Positions 15,122 to 24,589 of a DNA stretch of 46,849 nucleotides are shown here, piece by piece. Under the pieces are notes generated by a model. The model worked only from the letters and a program-made list of their open reading frames with translations, was not told where the DNA came from and made no database searches. How positions within the stretch are numbered: the stretch's first letter is position 1; the number at the start of each line of letters is the position of its first letter. A program made the translations under genes and the position numbers. Origin of the DNA: Bacteroides sp. UBA7333 (GTDB lineage: Bacteria; Bacteroidota; Bacteroidia; Bacteroidales; Bacteroidaceae); assembly GCA_002471195.1 (NCBI GenBank), contig DKPN01000079.1:1-46849 (forward strand), read 5' to 3'.

Positions 15122-16297
15122 TTACCTTCTTTTATATTCCTTTTTATTGCGAAATGCAAATTTAATTTTTAGAATTAAAGTTTGTATCGGTTGAACCATG
15201 TCAAAGACTGGCAACAAAGTAATGTACTTAAACGTATGGCCTAGGTTTTTGAGTGTTTTGTTTATTATAAAAGCCTGTATTGTGTATCGCACCAAGAACA
15301 AAAAAGATGCGCATCCTATCACCATGATGTTTTTATTCATGATGCCTATTGTTATGCATACTATAATAATGATGTAAAAAAGAATTCTCGAGAATGTTTC
15401 GAAACCTAATAATTGTCTTTGATTGCCTTTGAAAAAACGAGATGTAATCATATAATTAGCCTTTTCATTTTCCCAATCTCTATATCGTTCGTATGAGTCG
15501 ATTTTCATAGTAGCATCTGCATTTGTCTCAACTTTCGTGTTGGATGCACTGGCTATTTGATTAATAAATAAATCATCTTCGCCACGTAGTAGGTTTAGAT
15601 ACTTTGAATAGCCTTTATTTTCGAAGAATATACTGCGTTGATATGCCATATTGCGTCCAATCCCCATGTACGGTTTACCTGCTATGGCTAACCCTAAGAA
15701 TCGAATAGACGAGAAAAATAAATCAAAAACAATACGCTTGTTTTTCCATCCGCTATTGTTGTTACAATTGCTATATCCAAGTACGATTTGTGTGTCTGAT
15801 GTGAAATTACGAGCCATCAATTTAAGCCAACTCTTAGATGATGGTATGCAATTAGGTTCGGTGAACACTAACCATTGATTTTTGCTGGCTTTAATGCCCA
15901 AAGTGATAGCTAGCTTTTTACGACTTAAATATCTTGATCCTTCAGGTACAAATGTATGGTAGAGATGTGGATATTGATTGGATAGAAGTTTTAAAACATC
16001 ATCGCTCTCATCTGTTGAACCATCATTAATCACAATGACTTCAAAATTTGGATAGTCTTGTTCTAGGATATAGGGCAGGTTCTTACGCAAATTGTGCGAA
16101 TCATTATGGGTACATATGATTACTGACAAAGGTGGTTGTTCATCGTTATAAATCATATTTGCTTTATCGCAGGCTTTGTTATGTTTGTTTATTCTATTGT
16201 ATAGAAATATATAATAGAATAATTGGATGATAAACAAAAAACCGGCTATAGATAGAATAATGATATCGGTGAGATTAAGTAAATCTATTGTATTCAT
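15122..16297 (-). CDS. Family 2 glycosyltransferase with membrane anchors
   Basis: The frame extends to a TTG at 16306, but ATG 16297 is preferred, giving 391 aa. An N-terminal membrane segment (about 12-32) is followed by the GT-A domain. Its motifs are PPLSVIICTHNDSHNLRKN, FEVIVINDGSTDESDDVL (Asp for UDP/metal), FTEPNCIPSSKSWL (where an Asp-containing DxD-like box is usual) and LLRGEDDLFIN (catalytic ED region). Two to three membrane segments close the protein (about 300-375). The acceptor is unknown: cell-surface polysaccharide or glycolipid synthesis is likely. A -7 box lies at 16320-16327. Confidence 0.87.
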   Translation of the reverse strand: MNTIDLLNLTDIIILSIAGFLFIIQLFYYIFLYNRINKHNKACDKANMIYNDEQPPLSVIICTHNDSHNLRKNLPYILEQDYPNFEVIVINDGSTDESDDVLKLLSNQYPHLYHTFVPEGSRYLSRKKLAITLGIKASKNQWLVFTEPNCIPSSKSWLKLMARNFTSDTQIVLGYSNCNNNSGWKNKRIVFDLFFSSIRFLGLAIAGKPYMGIGRNMAYQRSIFFENKGYSKYLNLLRGEDDLFINQIASASNTKVETNADATMKIDSYERYRDWENEKANYMITSRFFKGNQRQLLGFETFSRILFYIIIIVCITIGIMNKNIMVIGCASFLFLVRYTIQAFIINKTLKNLGHTFKYITLLPVFDMVQPIQTLILKIKFAFRNKKEYKRR

Positions 16298-16319
16298 AAT
16301 TTGCAATGTTATATGAATG

Positions 16320-16327
16320 CAAAAATA
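16320..16327 (-). promoter_or_regulatory. -7 box of the glycosyltransferase gene
   Basis: The minus strand reads TATTTTTG, 22 bases upstream of ATG 16297. This supports a transcript separate from the AI-2E-type gene 62 bases upstream. Confidence 0.5.
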
Positions 16328-16359
16328 GATAAATCTTTACAGTAATCTCATTGAAAGGA

Positions 16360-17376
16360 TTAGTTATTTTTAGAATCTAAATATTCTTTTTTAAACATAT
16401 TGACAAATAATAAAAAAAGAGAGAGCAATAATGGACCGAATATAATACCCATAAATCCAAAAATAGAAAGTCCGATTATCACACCGAAGATGGTGATGAG
16501 TGGATGAATATCTGCCAACTTCTTTTGAAGAATAAAACGTATAAAGTTGTCCATCTGAGCGATTACCAAGACACCATATATTAATAATCCAACTGCATCA
16601 AACCAATTGCCTTCCAACATCATATATAGTGCTAAAGGCACCCATACAAGCGAGGTACCGACGACTGGAATTACGGTTGCAAAGCAAGTTAAAAGCCCCC
16701 ATAATACTAAACTCGGTACGCCGAAAATTATATAACCCACAGTTGCAATACCTCCTTGGATTAATGCTTGCAATGGTATACCAATGGCATTAGATCTAAC
16801 AATAACCTTTACTTCCTGTAGCACATGATGTCTGTTTTCGGGTGAAAATGGCATTATATCTTTTAAGTAGTTTTCCATTTGTGGCCCTCCTACAAGCATA
16901 AAATATAATACAAATACAACAACGAATACATTTATAATAAAACTACTTATTTCGCCCATAACGGCTTGACCTATTTCGGGAGCTTTTGATACCATCCACG
17001 ATACTGCATTGCTGCCTAAAATATCGAAGCCAATTTTACTTTTAATAAAGGTTTCAGCTTGTTGTATAGGAGCAATGATTGAACTTATACTGATATGTAC
17101 ATTTCCTAATCGGTTGATGATGAGCCATACAACACATGATAGTGGAACTAGGAATAGAAATAATACTTCGCATGTGATTAAAGTTGCGGCCTTACTACGT
17201 TTCATTTTTCGTTTAGTAGTAAGTGTATTCATGTGTTTGCGTACTAATATGTAAATAGTGATAGCTCCCAACAAGCCACCCATGAAAGGAGTGATCTGTT
17301 GTAGTAATATAATTCCCATTATTAGGATAATGGCTATCAATGAATATTTAATATATTGTTCTTTTATGTTTGCCAT
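16360..17376 (-). CDS. AI-2E (PerM/TqsA) family transporter
   Basis: The 338-aa protein has about eight membrane segments in the AI-2E family pattern: two N-terminal ones (about 10-40), one near 60-90, a soluble loop, and a C-terminal group (about 145-330). The usual glycine-rich segment is GIPLQALIQGGIATVGYIIFGVPSLVLWGLLTCFATVIPVVGTSLVWVPLALY (about 198-250). Members include putative autoinducer-2 exporters and Na+/H+ antiporters, so the substrate is uncertain. It starts 57 bases from the bioD stop and could be read through from the biotin operon. Confidence 0.88.
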   Translation of the reverse strand: MANIKEQYIKYSLIAIILIMGIILLQQITPFMGGLLGAITIYILVRKHMNTLTTKRKMKRSKAATLITCEVLFLFLVPLSCVVWLIINRLGNVHISISSIIAPIQQAETFIKSKIGFDILGSNAVSWMVSKAPEIGQAVMGEISSFIINVFVVVFVLYFMLVGGPQMENYLKDIMPFSPENRHHVLQEVKVIVRSNAIGIPLQALIQGGIATVGYIIFGVPSLVLWGLLTCFATVIPVVGTSLVWVPLALYMMLEGNWFDAVGLLIYGVLVIAQMDNFIRFILQKKLADIHPLITIFGVIIGLSIFGFMGIIFGPLLLSLFLLFVNMFKKEYLDSKNN

Positions 17377-17433
17377 AATTTTTAATGCTTATTTATTATA
17401 AACATAAAAGATATTAAATAGTTCTATGCCTTA

Positions 17434-18075
17434 TTATAGTTCGGGTATTTCAATAAGTATTGTTTCTGGAAAATGTTTGCATAAGTAACTTTCAATATAA
17501 TTTCGTGTATCGTTTTGTATCGTTTTATCTTGTAAACTTGGGTATAAATTATAAGCAACCGCATATAGGTTTAACCCTCTGTTTTTAATAGCTTCTAAGC
17601 TTAATAAAGTATGGTTGATACTTCCAAGTTTTCCTGAAGTAACAAATATCAGTGGATAGTTTTTTTCTTTAATATAATCGATAGTCAAATAATTGTCTGT
17701 TAGAGGAACCATTAAACCACCGGCACCTTCGAGCAATACAATGTCGTATTTTTCATTTAAAGTTTGGGTTGCTCTCTCTATTTTAGTAAAGTCAATAGGC
17801 CGATTATCGATGCGTGAAGCTAAATGTGGAGATGCCGGATAAGAAAATACTTCAGGCATAGTGAGTCCTTGTTGATCCTCTTCTGTATAATCCATATTCA
17901 TTAATTTTCGATGTAGATCAATATCTTCAGAATATCCTATATTGCCCGTTTGAATCAGTTTTTGAGTAATAACCCGTTTGCCTTCATTCATCAATTGGCG
18001 TGCAATTATTCCAGTCGCATAACTTTTTCCGGCATCCGTGTCAATGCCACTTATAAAATAGATATTATTTGTCAT
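17434..18075 (-). CDS. bioD: Dethiobiotin synthetase
   Basis: The 213-aa enzyme closes the ureido ring of biotin from 7,8-diaminopelargonate, CO2 and ATP. The P-loop is GIDTDAGKS (10-18), close to the family GTDTGVGKT. LLEGAGGLMVPL (about 115-126) and VTSGKLGSINHTLLSLEA (about 145-162) are the other family motifs. Length is normal. Its ATG overlaps the bioC stop by 4 bases, and it is the last gene of the operon. Confidence 0.96.
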   Translation of the reverse strand: MTNNIYFISGIDTDAGKSYATGIIARQLMNEGKRVITQKLIQTGNIGYSEDIDLHRKLMNMDYTEEDQQGLTMPEVFSYPASPHLASRIDNRPIDFTKIERATQTLNEKYDIVLLEGAGGLMVPLTDNYLTIDYIKEKNYPLIFVTSGKLGSINHTLLSLEAIKNRGLNLYAVAYNLYPSLQDKTIQNDTRNYIESYLCKHFPETILIEIPEL

Positions 18076-18827
18076 TTTCGTTTCTTTTTAGCAATTATAT
18101 AAATAGGATGGTATGTTAGTTTTACACCATTCAAAGTTGTATATTGATTTTTATACTCGTTGCAAAAGTTAAGTAATATTCGCGATGTCCATCGTTGGTT
18201 GCTAATTCCTGTTACCCCTGTTTTTTTTAAATGTCGCAATACTTGTTTCGGATCATCAAAATATTGTTCTATAATATTTTCTTCGATATGAATAATGTCG
18301 TATTGGTTTGATAGATGTTTCACCAATTCTGTTGCCGCGATATATGAAAGTCCTTCTCCCGTTGTTTCTCGTATTTCATATAAATTATTCTCGCCGAATG
18401 TGCTTAATGCCAGATATCCGTTATCGTTTAGTGATGTATGACACCGATCAAAGAAGGCAAATGGATCTTCGAACCATTGCAAAGTAGAGCACGATGTAAT
18501 TAAATCATTATTAGAAGGTAAATCAATATTTTCAGCATCTCCCGTTATATATTCTATGGATCGATCGAAAATTGACTGACAGCTCTCCACCATCTCAGGA
18601 CATAAATCATTGATATACATGTTTCCGGGTGTGAAATGGTCGATCAATAATTGTGTATATTGTCCCGTTCCACATCCGAATTCAAATATTTGTTCAATCG
18701 AGCAATGATTAATATTACCCTTAAGTAATGCTATCATATGTTTGGCTATTTCATATTGTATGCTAGCTTCTTCATTATACGAATGCACCGCTTTCGAAAA
18801 ACGTTTGGCGATTAACTGTTTATCCAT
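18072..18827 (-). CDS. bioC: Malonyl-ACP O-methyltransferase
   Basis: The 251-aa SAM-dependent methyltransferase begins pimelate synthesis by methylating the free carboxyl of malonyl-ACP. The SAM-binding motif is IFEFGCGTGQYTQLL (about 48-62), with INDLCPEMVESC at about 79-90 as the next ribose-binding region and LITSCSTLQWFEDPFAFF as the BioC-like catalytic-region motif. N-terminal KRFSKAVHSYNEEASIQYEIAKHM is typical of BioC. It overlaps bioG by 16 bases and bioD by 4, so translation is probably coupled. Confidence 0.93.
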   Translation of the reverse strand: MDKQLIAKRFSKAVHSYNEEASIQYEIAKHMIALLKGNINHCSIEQIFEFGCGTGQYTQLLIDHFTPGNMYINDLCPEMVESCQSIFDRSIEYITGDAENIDLPSNNDLITSCSTLQWFEDPFAFFDRCHTSLNDNGYLALSTFGENNLYEIRETTGEGLSYIAATELVKHLSNQYDIIHIEENIIEQYFDDPKQVLRHLKKTGVTGISNQRWTSRILLNFCNEYKNQYTTLNGVKLTYHPIYIIAKKKRK

Positions 18828-19480
18828 CGTTTCTCTAAATTAGAAATGAATAACTCTTTGCTATAATGCCCTTCATTGATGATCGAAATGGATGAATCGT
18901 TATAATCGCTCCATCCGTTTTTTTGGTTGTTAAACGGAAATATCCGATCCTCTGTTCCTATATATATGAGGTTCCAATTTAATGTTTTCTTGCCTCTTCT
19001 GTTATATTCATTTTGAATGGCTATTAGTTCATCCTTTAGCGATTCTATATCGCGTTGAGGCTGTACCGATTGAAAATATTTATAATCATCGCTATTTGTA
19101 CACATTCTTTTCTGAAATTTCTTGAGTGAAGCTTCACTCAAACCCTCTTTGGTACCATTGTATATAGCTAAGGGTATACCCAAAACATCATCAATGGGGT
19201 TGGGTGTTCCGTTAATCGCAATTCTTTGATCAATATTGATTTCATCCGAAAATTCTATTTGAGTCGCTACCCATACTCCCATTGACCATGCAATGATATT
19301 AATTTTGTTGTAACCTTTTAATAATGCATGATTAAAATCGAGCGTTCTGTAGTCGTAACAAATTAATAAATCGTGATTTTCGAGTATGAAATCTTTAAAC
19401 GGATTTGCATCCATTCCCCATCCGGCAAAAAAGACAATAAGATTTGCGCTACCTTGTTTTATAATGAATTCTTGTTGCAT
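18812..19480 (-). CDS. bioG: Pimeloyl-ACP methyl ester esterase BioG (DUF452)
   Basis: The 222-aa alpha/beta hydrolase removes the methyl ester from pimeloyl-ACP, ending BioC-dependent pimelate synthesis. VFFAGWGMDANPF (16-28) is the BioG opening motif. IIAWSMGVWVAT (62-73) contains the nucleophile S66. GTEDRIFPFNN carries the likely acidic residue, and NEGHYSKELF (about 203) the His. BioG replaces BioH of E. coli, and the short length fits BioG. It is encoded between bioF and bioC. Confidence 0.92.
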   Translation of the reverse strand: MQQEFIIKQGSANLIVFFAGWGMDANPFKDFILENHDLLICYDYRTLDFNHALLKGYNKINIIAWSMGVWVATQIEFSDEINIDQRIAINGTPNPIDDVLGIPLAIYNGTKEGLSEASLKKFQKRMCTNSDDYKYFQSVQPQRDIESLKDELIAIQNEYNRRGKKTLNWNLIYIGTEDRIFPFNNQKNGWSDYNDSSISIINEGHYSKELFISNLEKRWINS

Positions 19481-19502
19481 AATGAATAAACTTTTTTTGG
19501 CA

Positions 19503-20684
19503 TCAATGAGTTTGTATTATTTCGTCAAATGTAGGAATCACTCGAATTAATTGTTCTATTTGCGTATGTGATATATCGGCCGATAATGAAAAACGGATAC
19601 GCGATGTTCCTTCGGGCACGGTAGGAGGACGAACCGGTAAAGCATAGAACCCTTTGCGTTGTAAGTTTTTAGCAACGTATATTGCCAGAGAGCTTTCTCC
19701 AACAATCATTGGTATGATATGACTCGTTGAAGTACATTTGTATCCTTTCTCTTTTAAGGCTTCTTGCAATAAATGACTAATCGATTGTAATCGAGTTCGT
19801 TCATTGTTTAAAGAAGGCAATTTTTCTAGTAAGAAAGAGGTCCAAGAGAGTGTAATAGGGGGTAAAGCTGTTGTGAAAATCAAGCTTCGCATTTTATTGA
19901 TAAGATACTCGCGCACTATTTGTTTGCATACTATATAAGCACCTGTCGAAGCCATTGCTTTTCCGAAGGTGCCAACAAGAAAATCTATATCGTTAATACA
20001 ACCATGCTCTTCTGCCAGTCCTAACCCTTTATTTCCTCTAACACCAAATGCATGGGCTTCGTCAATATATAATAGTATATTGGGGTATAGAGCTTTTAAC
20101 GCTATAAGTCGTTTCAAATCGCACTCATCGCCATCCATGCTGAATATACTTTCGGTAACAATTATTATTTCGGCATAATCTGCTTGGTGCTGATCAATCA
20201 ATCGTTCCAATTGGCGATAATCATTATGTTTATAACGAATACATTTAGCTGCACTCAATCTAATACCATCAATTAAGCTTGCATGTACCAATTTATCGGC
20301 CAATATAAGTGTGTTGCTTGTGCAGACAGCAGGCAATATACCTATATTGGCATGATATCCGCTATTAAAAACCAGTGCGCTTTCCGTATCGAAAAGAGAG
20401 GCTAACTGATGCTCAATTTTATTGTATATGGAGTAATTGCCTGTCAATAATCGTGACGACGAACTTGTTGGCAGAAAATTGCTATTTGTTAGAGTGGCAA
20501 GAAATTCTTCTTTAAACTCTTCTCTACATGCCAATCCTAAATAATCATTTGAAGATAAATTAATCATTTCATCTCCATTAATCGTTACCCATGACGATTG
20601 ATGATTTATTTGAGGTAAATGACGTAGATTTCCATTCGACTCTAATGAATTGAGCTCATGTTGCATTCTTTCATAAATTCTCAT
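19503..20684 (-). CDS. bioF: 8-amino-7-oxononanoate synthase
   Basis: The 393-aa PLP enzyme condenses pimeloyl-ACP (or CoA) with alanine. The alpha-oxoamine synthase signatures are present: NLSSNDYLGLA near 43-53, SSSRLLTGNYSIYNKIEHQLASLF (about 76-99), DEAHAFGVRGNKGLG (PLP Asp/His region), and LVGTFGKAMASTGAYI with the Schiff-base lysine near residue 240. It overlaps bioBA by 4 bases (ATGA) and precedes bioG by 22. Confidence 0.95.
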   Translation of the reverse strand: MRIYERMQHELNSLESNGNLRHLPQINHQSSWVTINGDEMINLSSNDYLGLACREEFKEEFLATLTNSNFLPTSSSSRLLTGNYSIYNKIEHQLASLFDTESALVFNSGYHANIGILPAVCTSNTLILADKLVHASLIDGIRLSAAKCIRYKHNDYRQLERLIDQHQADYAEIIIVTESIFSMDGDECDLKRLIALKALYPNILLYIDEAHAFGVRGNKGLGLAEEHGCINDIDFLVGTFGKAMASTGAYIVCKQIVREYLINKMRSLIFTTALPPITLSWTSFLLEKLPSLNNERTRLQSISHLLQEALKEKGYKCTSTSHIIPMIVGESSLAIYVAKNLQRKGFYALPVRPPTVPEGTSRIRFSLSADISHTQIEQLIRVIPTFDEIIQTH

Positions 20685-23086
20685 AATTCACCTATTACTT
20701 TAATCATACCTTGAGTTAACTGTGTCAATTCGTTTTCTGAAATAATGAATGGAGGCATCACATAAACTAATTTTCCAAAAGGTCTGATCCATATTCCTTC
20801 TTCAACAAAACGGCGTTGCATATACGCCATATCAACCGCCTTATGGAGTTCAATTACACCTATTGCACCAAGCACTCGTACATCTTTGACCGTAGATAAA
20901 CTTCGGGCAGGGGCTAACTCTTGTTTTAATTGATTTTCTATTTTCTCTACCTTATTCTTCCAATCCGAATTTAAAAGAAGTTTTATTGATGCATTAGCAA
21001 CAGCACATGCCAGTGGATTGCCCATGAATGTAGGTCCATGCATGAAGGCATAAGGAGGATGATTGGAAATCATATCTGCCACGTGGTTAGTGGTAAGCAC
21101 AGCCGACAAAGTCATGTAGCCACCCGTTAAAGCTTTTCCAATACACATAATATCGGGCTCTATTCCAACATATTCCCATGCAAATAATTTGCCTGTGCGT
21201 CCAAACCCTGTTGCTATCTCATCAAAAATGAGTAGGACATCGTATTGCTGGCATAGCTTTGCTACCTCTTTCAAGTATTGTGGATGATAAAACCACATAC
21301 CTCCTGCACCTTGAACAATGGGTTCGACAATGAATCCCGCTATTTCATCGGCATGATCTTCGAATATTTTTTTTAGTGGTTCTATATCTTCTTTATTCCA
21401 TTCTCCATCAAAACGCGATTGTGGTTGCGGTGCAAAAAAACGAATCGGCAATGATGAACCAAACAAACTGTGCATTCCAGTCTGTGGGTCACATACTGAC
21501 ATGGCATTCCAAGTATCTCCATGATATCCATTGCGAATAGTTGCAAAGTTCGATTTATTTGCTTTTCCGGCTGCATATTGATATTGGATCGCCATTTTCA
21601 GTGCCACCTCTACAGCTACCGAACCCGAATCAGCATAAAATATTTTTTGCATATTGGGTGGTGCAATTGAAAGGAGTTGCTCTCCGAGCTCAATAGCAGG
21701 ATCATGAGTTAAACCACCAAACATAATATGTGACATACGATTCGTTTGTTCTTCGATAGCTTTATTTAAGACAGGATGATTGTAGCCATGTACAGCACAC
21801 CACCATGACGACATCCCTTCAATGAGTTTTTGACCATTACTCAGTGTAATAGTACATCCCTCTGCACTATCTACTTTATACACCGGAAGAGGATTATTGG
21901 TCGAAGTATATGGATGCCACAAATGTGCCCTATCAAAAGCAGATACCGGCAAGTCATATCCACTATCGGTAATCATTTTTTTATCTTCGGCAACTTTAGA
22001 ACCTAAGGTGGTAAGTAAATCGCCTACTATGGCCGAATTAATACCAACATACATCGACTTTTTCATTGTTTCGGGCGATAATTGTGCGCGCCCACCTGCA
22101 AAGCGCAAATATGCTTTAGGATTGATAAAACGGAACAAAGCCACTGCGGTAAGCACCTCATCTTCCGACAAAATCTCTTGATTTTCGAGTGGAGTTCCGG
22201 CGATGGGACTTAAAAGATTCAAGGGAATTGAACCTACATTCAAATCGCGAAGTGTAAAAGCAAATTCGATACGCTGTTCTACGGTTTCGCCCATTCCTAT
22301 AATTCCACCGCAACAGATATCCATGCCTACCTTGCGAGCAGCCGCCAAGGTTTCAAGTTTTTGCTCTTGTGTATGGGTAGTACATAGCTGATCAAAATGT
22401 GAAGGGGCGGTTTCTAAATTACAGTGATAACGAGTAATGCCGGCATCAAACAGTGATTGTAATTCTTTTTCTTTCAATAAACCTAATGACGCACAGAGTT
22501 GGATAGATGATTTCTGACGCATTAAACGTGCCGATTCGCACAGTTGGGTCAATTGTTTAGGGGAGGGTTTGCGTCCGCTTGTGACTAATGAAAAACGAAC
22601 AATGCCTTGTTCTTCATTATATTTAGCTTGTCGTAAACATTCTTCGGGTGATACAAGATCGTACACCTCGGCATTTGTTTTATAATGTGAAGACTGTGCA
22701 CACCATTTGCAATTCTCGGGGCAGCGTCCTGATTTGGCATTAATGATAGAACACATATCAAATTCGCGTTCCGAACATTTTACTGTGATTTCGTGTGCCG
22801 CCGCATATAGCGCCTCTTTATTGGCATTGTTTGCAAGCCATAAAGCTTGCTCGGGTGTGATATCGACACCTGCCAACACATTCTCTTTAATCGTTTCTAA
22901 AGTCATGTGTGTATTTGTTTTTATATTTTGTACTGATTTATGTTTACTGAGTGATTGTTCAGTAACATTATTATGGAGCTTACCAATAGTGACTTGTCTA
23001 CCTAAACTAGAAAATACAGCATAGCCCTTCCGACTCCATTGATGAAATCGTAACGTACTGATTTGATTTTTCTTGGTATATGCCAT
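20681..23086 (-). CDS. bioBA: BioB-BioA fusion: biotin synthase and DAPA aminotransferase
   Basis: The frame encodes 801 aa from ATG 23086. Residues 61-385 are biotin synthase: CPENCKWC (C123, C127, C130) binds the radical-SAM Fe4S4 cluster, and CCGGIIGMGE and NLLSPIAGTP follow. Residues 390-801 are the aminotransferase BioA: FDRAHLWHPYTS opens it, GMSSWWCAVHGYNHP follows, and IMCIGKALTGGYMTLS holds the PLP lysine. The enzyme catalyses the SAM-dependent amination of 8-amino-7-oxononanoate and the sulfur insertion into dethiobiotin. Such BioB-BioA fusions are known in Bacteroidetes. The first 60 residues are an extension (WSRKGYAVFSSLGRQVTI near 17-34) not part of BioB. An internal ATG at 22906 is the classical BioB start; which is used is unresolved. 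It is the first gene of the biotin operon. Confidence 0.94.
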   Translation of the reverse strand: MAYTKKNQISTLRFHQWSRKGYAVFSSLGRQVTIGKLHNNVTEQSLSKHKSVQNIKTNTHMTLETIKENVLAGVDITPEQALWLANNANKEALYAAAHEITVKCSEREFDMCSIINAKSGRCPENCKWCAQSSHYKTNAEVYDLVSPEECLRQAKYNEEQGIVRFSLVTSGRKPSPKQLTQLCESARLMRQKSSIQLCASLGLLKEKELQSLFDAGITRYHCNLETAPSHFDQLCTTHTQEQKLETLAAARKVGMDICCGGIIGMGETVEQRIEFAFTLRDLNVGSIPLNLLSPIAGTPLENQEILSEDEVLTAVALFRFINPKAYLRFAGGRAQLSPETMKKSMYVGINSAIVGDLLTTLGSKVAEDKKMITDSGYDLPVSAFDRAHLWHPYTSTNNPLPVYKVDSAEGCTITLSNGQKLIEGMSSWWCAVHGYNHPVLNKAIEEQTNRMSHIMFGGLTHDPAIELGEQLLSIAPPNMQKIFYADSGSVAVEVALKMAIQYQYAAGKANKSNFATIRNGYHGDTWNAMSVCDPQTGMHSLFGSSLPIRFFAPQPQSRFDGEWNKEDIEPLKKIFEDHADEIAGFIVEPIVQGAGGMWFYHPQYLKEVAKLCQQYDVLLIFDEIATGFGRTGKLFAWEYVGIEPDIMCIGKALTGGYMTLSAVLTTNHVADMISNHPPYAFMHGPTFMGNPLACAVANASIKLLLNSDWKNKVEKIENQLKQELAPARSLSTVKDVRVLGAIGVIELHKAVDMAYMQRRFVEEGIWIRPFGKLVYVMPPFIISENELTQLTQGMIKVIGEL

Positions 23087-23115
23087 TATCGTTATTTCTC
23101 TTTTTATGTGAGTGG

Positions 23116-23123
23116 CAAAAATA
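23116..23123 (-). promoter_or_regulatory. -7 box upstream of the biotin operon
   Basis: The minus strand reads TATTTTTG (TAnnTTTG), 30 bases before ATG 23086. The 245 bases between the two divergent ATG/TTG ends hold no gene. No biotin-repressor operator could be identified. Confidence 0.5.
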
Positions 23124-23368
23124 CAAAGAAAGTGTTAACTACCTAATGATTGAACTTATTTTTATCTATTTATTTACTCATTCGTTTCTTACTGTTATAT
23201 TTGTGTTCAATCCATGCGATTTATAGATCGTTTATTGTGCCGATGATAATAGTTAACATGTAACGTGATAGTTATTAATGTTTTATTTGATAACTCTTAC
23301 TTTTCTATCGGTAGAATGTAACATTTTATAAATTGAGAGTTTATAGACTATTTGTATACTGTAAAATA

Positions 23369-24589
23369 ATGAAAATACTTCATACAAGCGATTGGCATCT
23401 AGGCCATACGTTATACGATTTTGAACGTTCGGAAGAGCAAAAATCTTTTTTAGACCAACTTCGGTTGATTGTCGAAAATGAAAAACCCGATGCGATGGTA
23501 GTAAGTGGCGATGTTTTTCATACCACTACTCCTTCGGCCACTGCACAACGAATGTATACCGATGGTATTATCAAAATTCATCAGGCATGCCCCTCAATGA
23601 GTATCATAATCACTGCCGGAAACCATGATAGTAGTTCGAAACTCGAAATTAATAGTCGTTTGTGGGATATTATCAATGTGAAAGTAATTGGAACCTTCGA
23701 GTATGTATCTCAAAATTTTAATTTCGATAAACATATTATTGAAATAAAAAACCCGGCCGGTGAACTGCAAGGATTCGTTGTGGCCATACCTCATAGTTAT
23801 CCTAATAATTTCCCAATATTAAAATCGGAAACACCGCGTGAGAAAAGGCAAGAGTATTTTTTTAAACAGATTCTTGAAGAGGTAAAACTCCGAAATCCGA
23901 ATCATCTTCCGGTGGTGCTTATGGCGCATTTGTCGGCAACCGGATGCGATATTACAGGACATAATGAAACGGTTGGTGGAATAGAATATGTCGATATTCA
24001 GGAGTTTGGCAATGCATTCGATTATCTGGCATTAGGGCATATCCACTGTCCGCAAACATTGAAAAACTCTAATGGTAAAGCACGATATTGCGGTTCGCCA
24101 TTAGCAGTGAGTTTTGATGAAAACTATCCGCATTCGGTTACTATTGTCGAGTTAAATAAAAATGAATCGCCTATTTTTGAATACAAATATATTACCAATC
24201 CTAAGCCTCTATTTACGATACCCAAAGAACCGGCTTTGCTGGAAGATGCATTACAGCAATTAGACAAAAATATAGGAAATGATGAAAAAGGCTACATTCG
24301 GTTGAATCTTTTGATAGATGACTATCTGCCTATCGATGCCAAAGAAAAAGCTTCCGAAATATTGCGAAATAAACAAGCCAAACTATGCACGTTTAAATTG
24401 AACTATGCATATAAGTCTATCGATGAACCACAGTCAAATAAATTGACGCTCGAACAAATACAAGAAATATCTCCAATCGACATTGCTCAAATGTTTTATG
24501 AGCAAAAATATGGGAAAGAACTTCCAGAAGATCATAAAAGATGCTTAGAAATGGCTATTAATCAAGTAAAAGAGGAGGGACAAGAATGA
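23369..24589 (+). CDS. sbcD: Exonuclease subunit SbcD
   Basis: From ATG 23369 the protein is 406 aa; a TTG 36 bases upstream extends the frame but adds nothing typical. The metallophosphoesterase motifs are intact: HTSDWHLGH (5-13), VVSGDVFHTTTP, ITAGNHDSSSK and LALGHIHCPQ. It is the nuclease partner of SbcC and cleaves hairpins and DNA ends. Its stop overlaps the sbcC start by 4 bases (ATGA). The nuclease is known to cut DNA palindromes, and this window contains a 62-bp one, though no direct link is implied. Confidence 0.95.
   Translation: MKILHTSDWHLGHTLYDFERSEEQKSFLDQLRLIVENEKPDAMVVSGDVFHTTTPSATAQRMYTDGIIKIHQACPSMSIIITAGNHDSSSKLEINSRLWDIINVKVIGTFEYVSQNFNFDKHIIEIKNPAGELQGFVVAIPHSYPNNFPILKSETPREKRQEYFFKQILEEVKLRNPNHLPVVLMAHLSATGCDITGHNETVGGIEYVDIQEFGNAFDYLALGHIHCPQTLKNSNGKARYCGSPLAVSFDENYPHSVTIVELNKNESPIFEYKYITNPKPLFTIPKEPALLEDALQQLDKNIGNDEKGYIRLNLLIDDYLPIDAKEKASEILRNKQAKLCTFKLNYAYKSIDEPQSNKLTLEQIQEISPIDIAQMFYEQKYGKELPEDHKRCLEMAINQVKEEGQE

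Noticed and set aside
23087..23368. Biotin-repressor operator in the divergent region
   Set aside because: GTTAAC appears more than once, but no paired inverted repeat with proper spacing was found.
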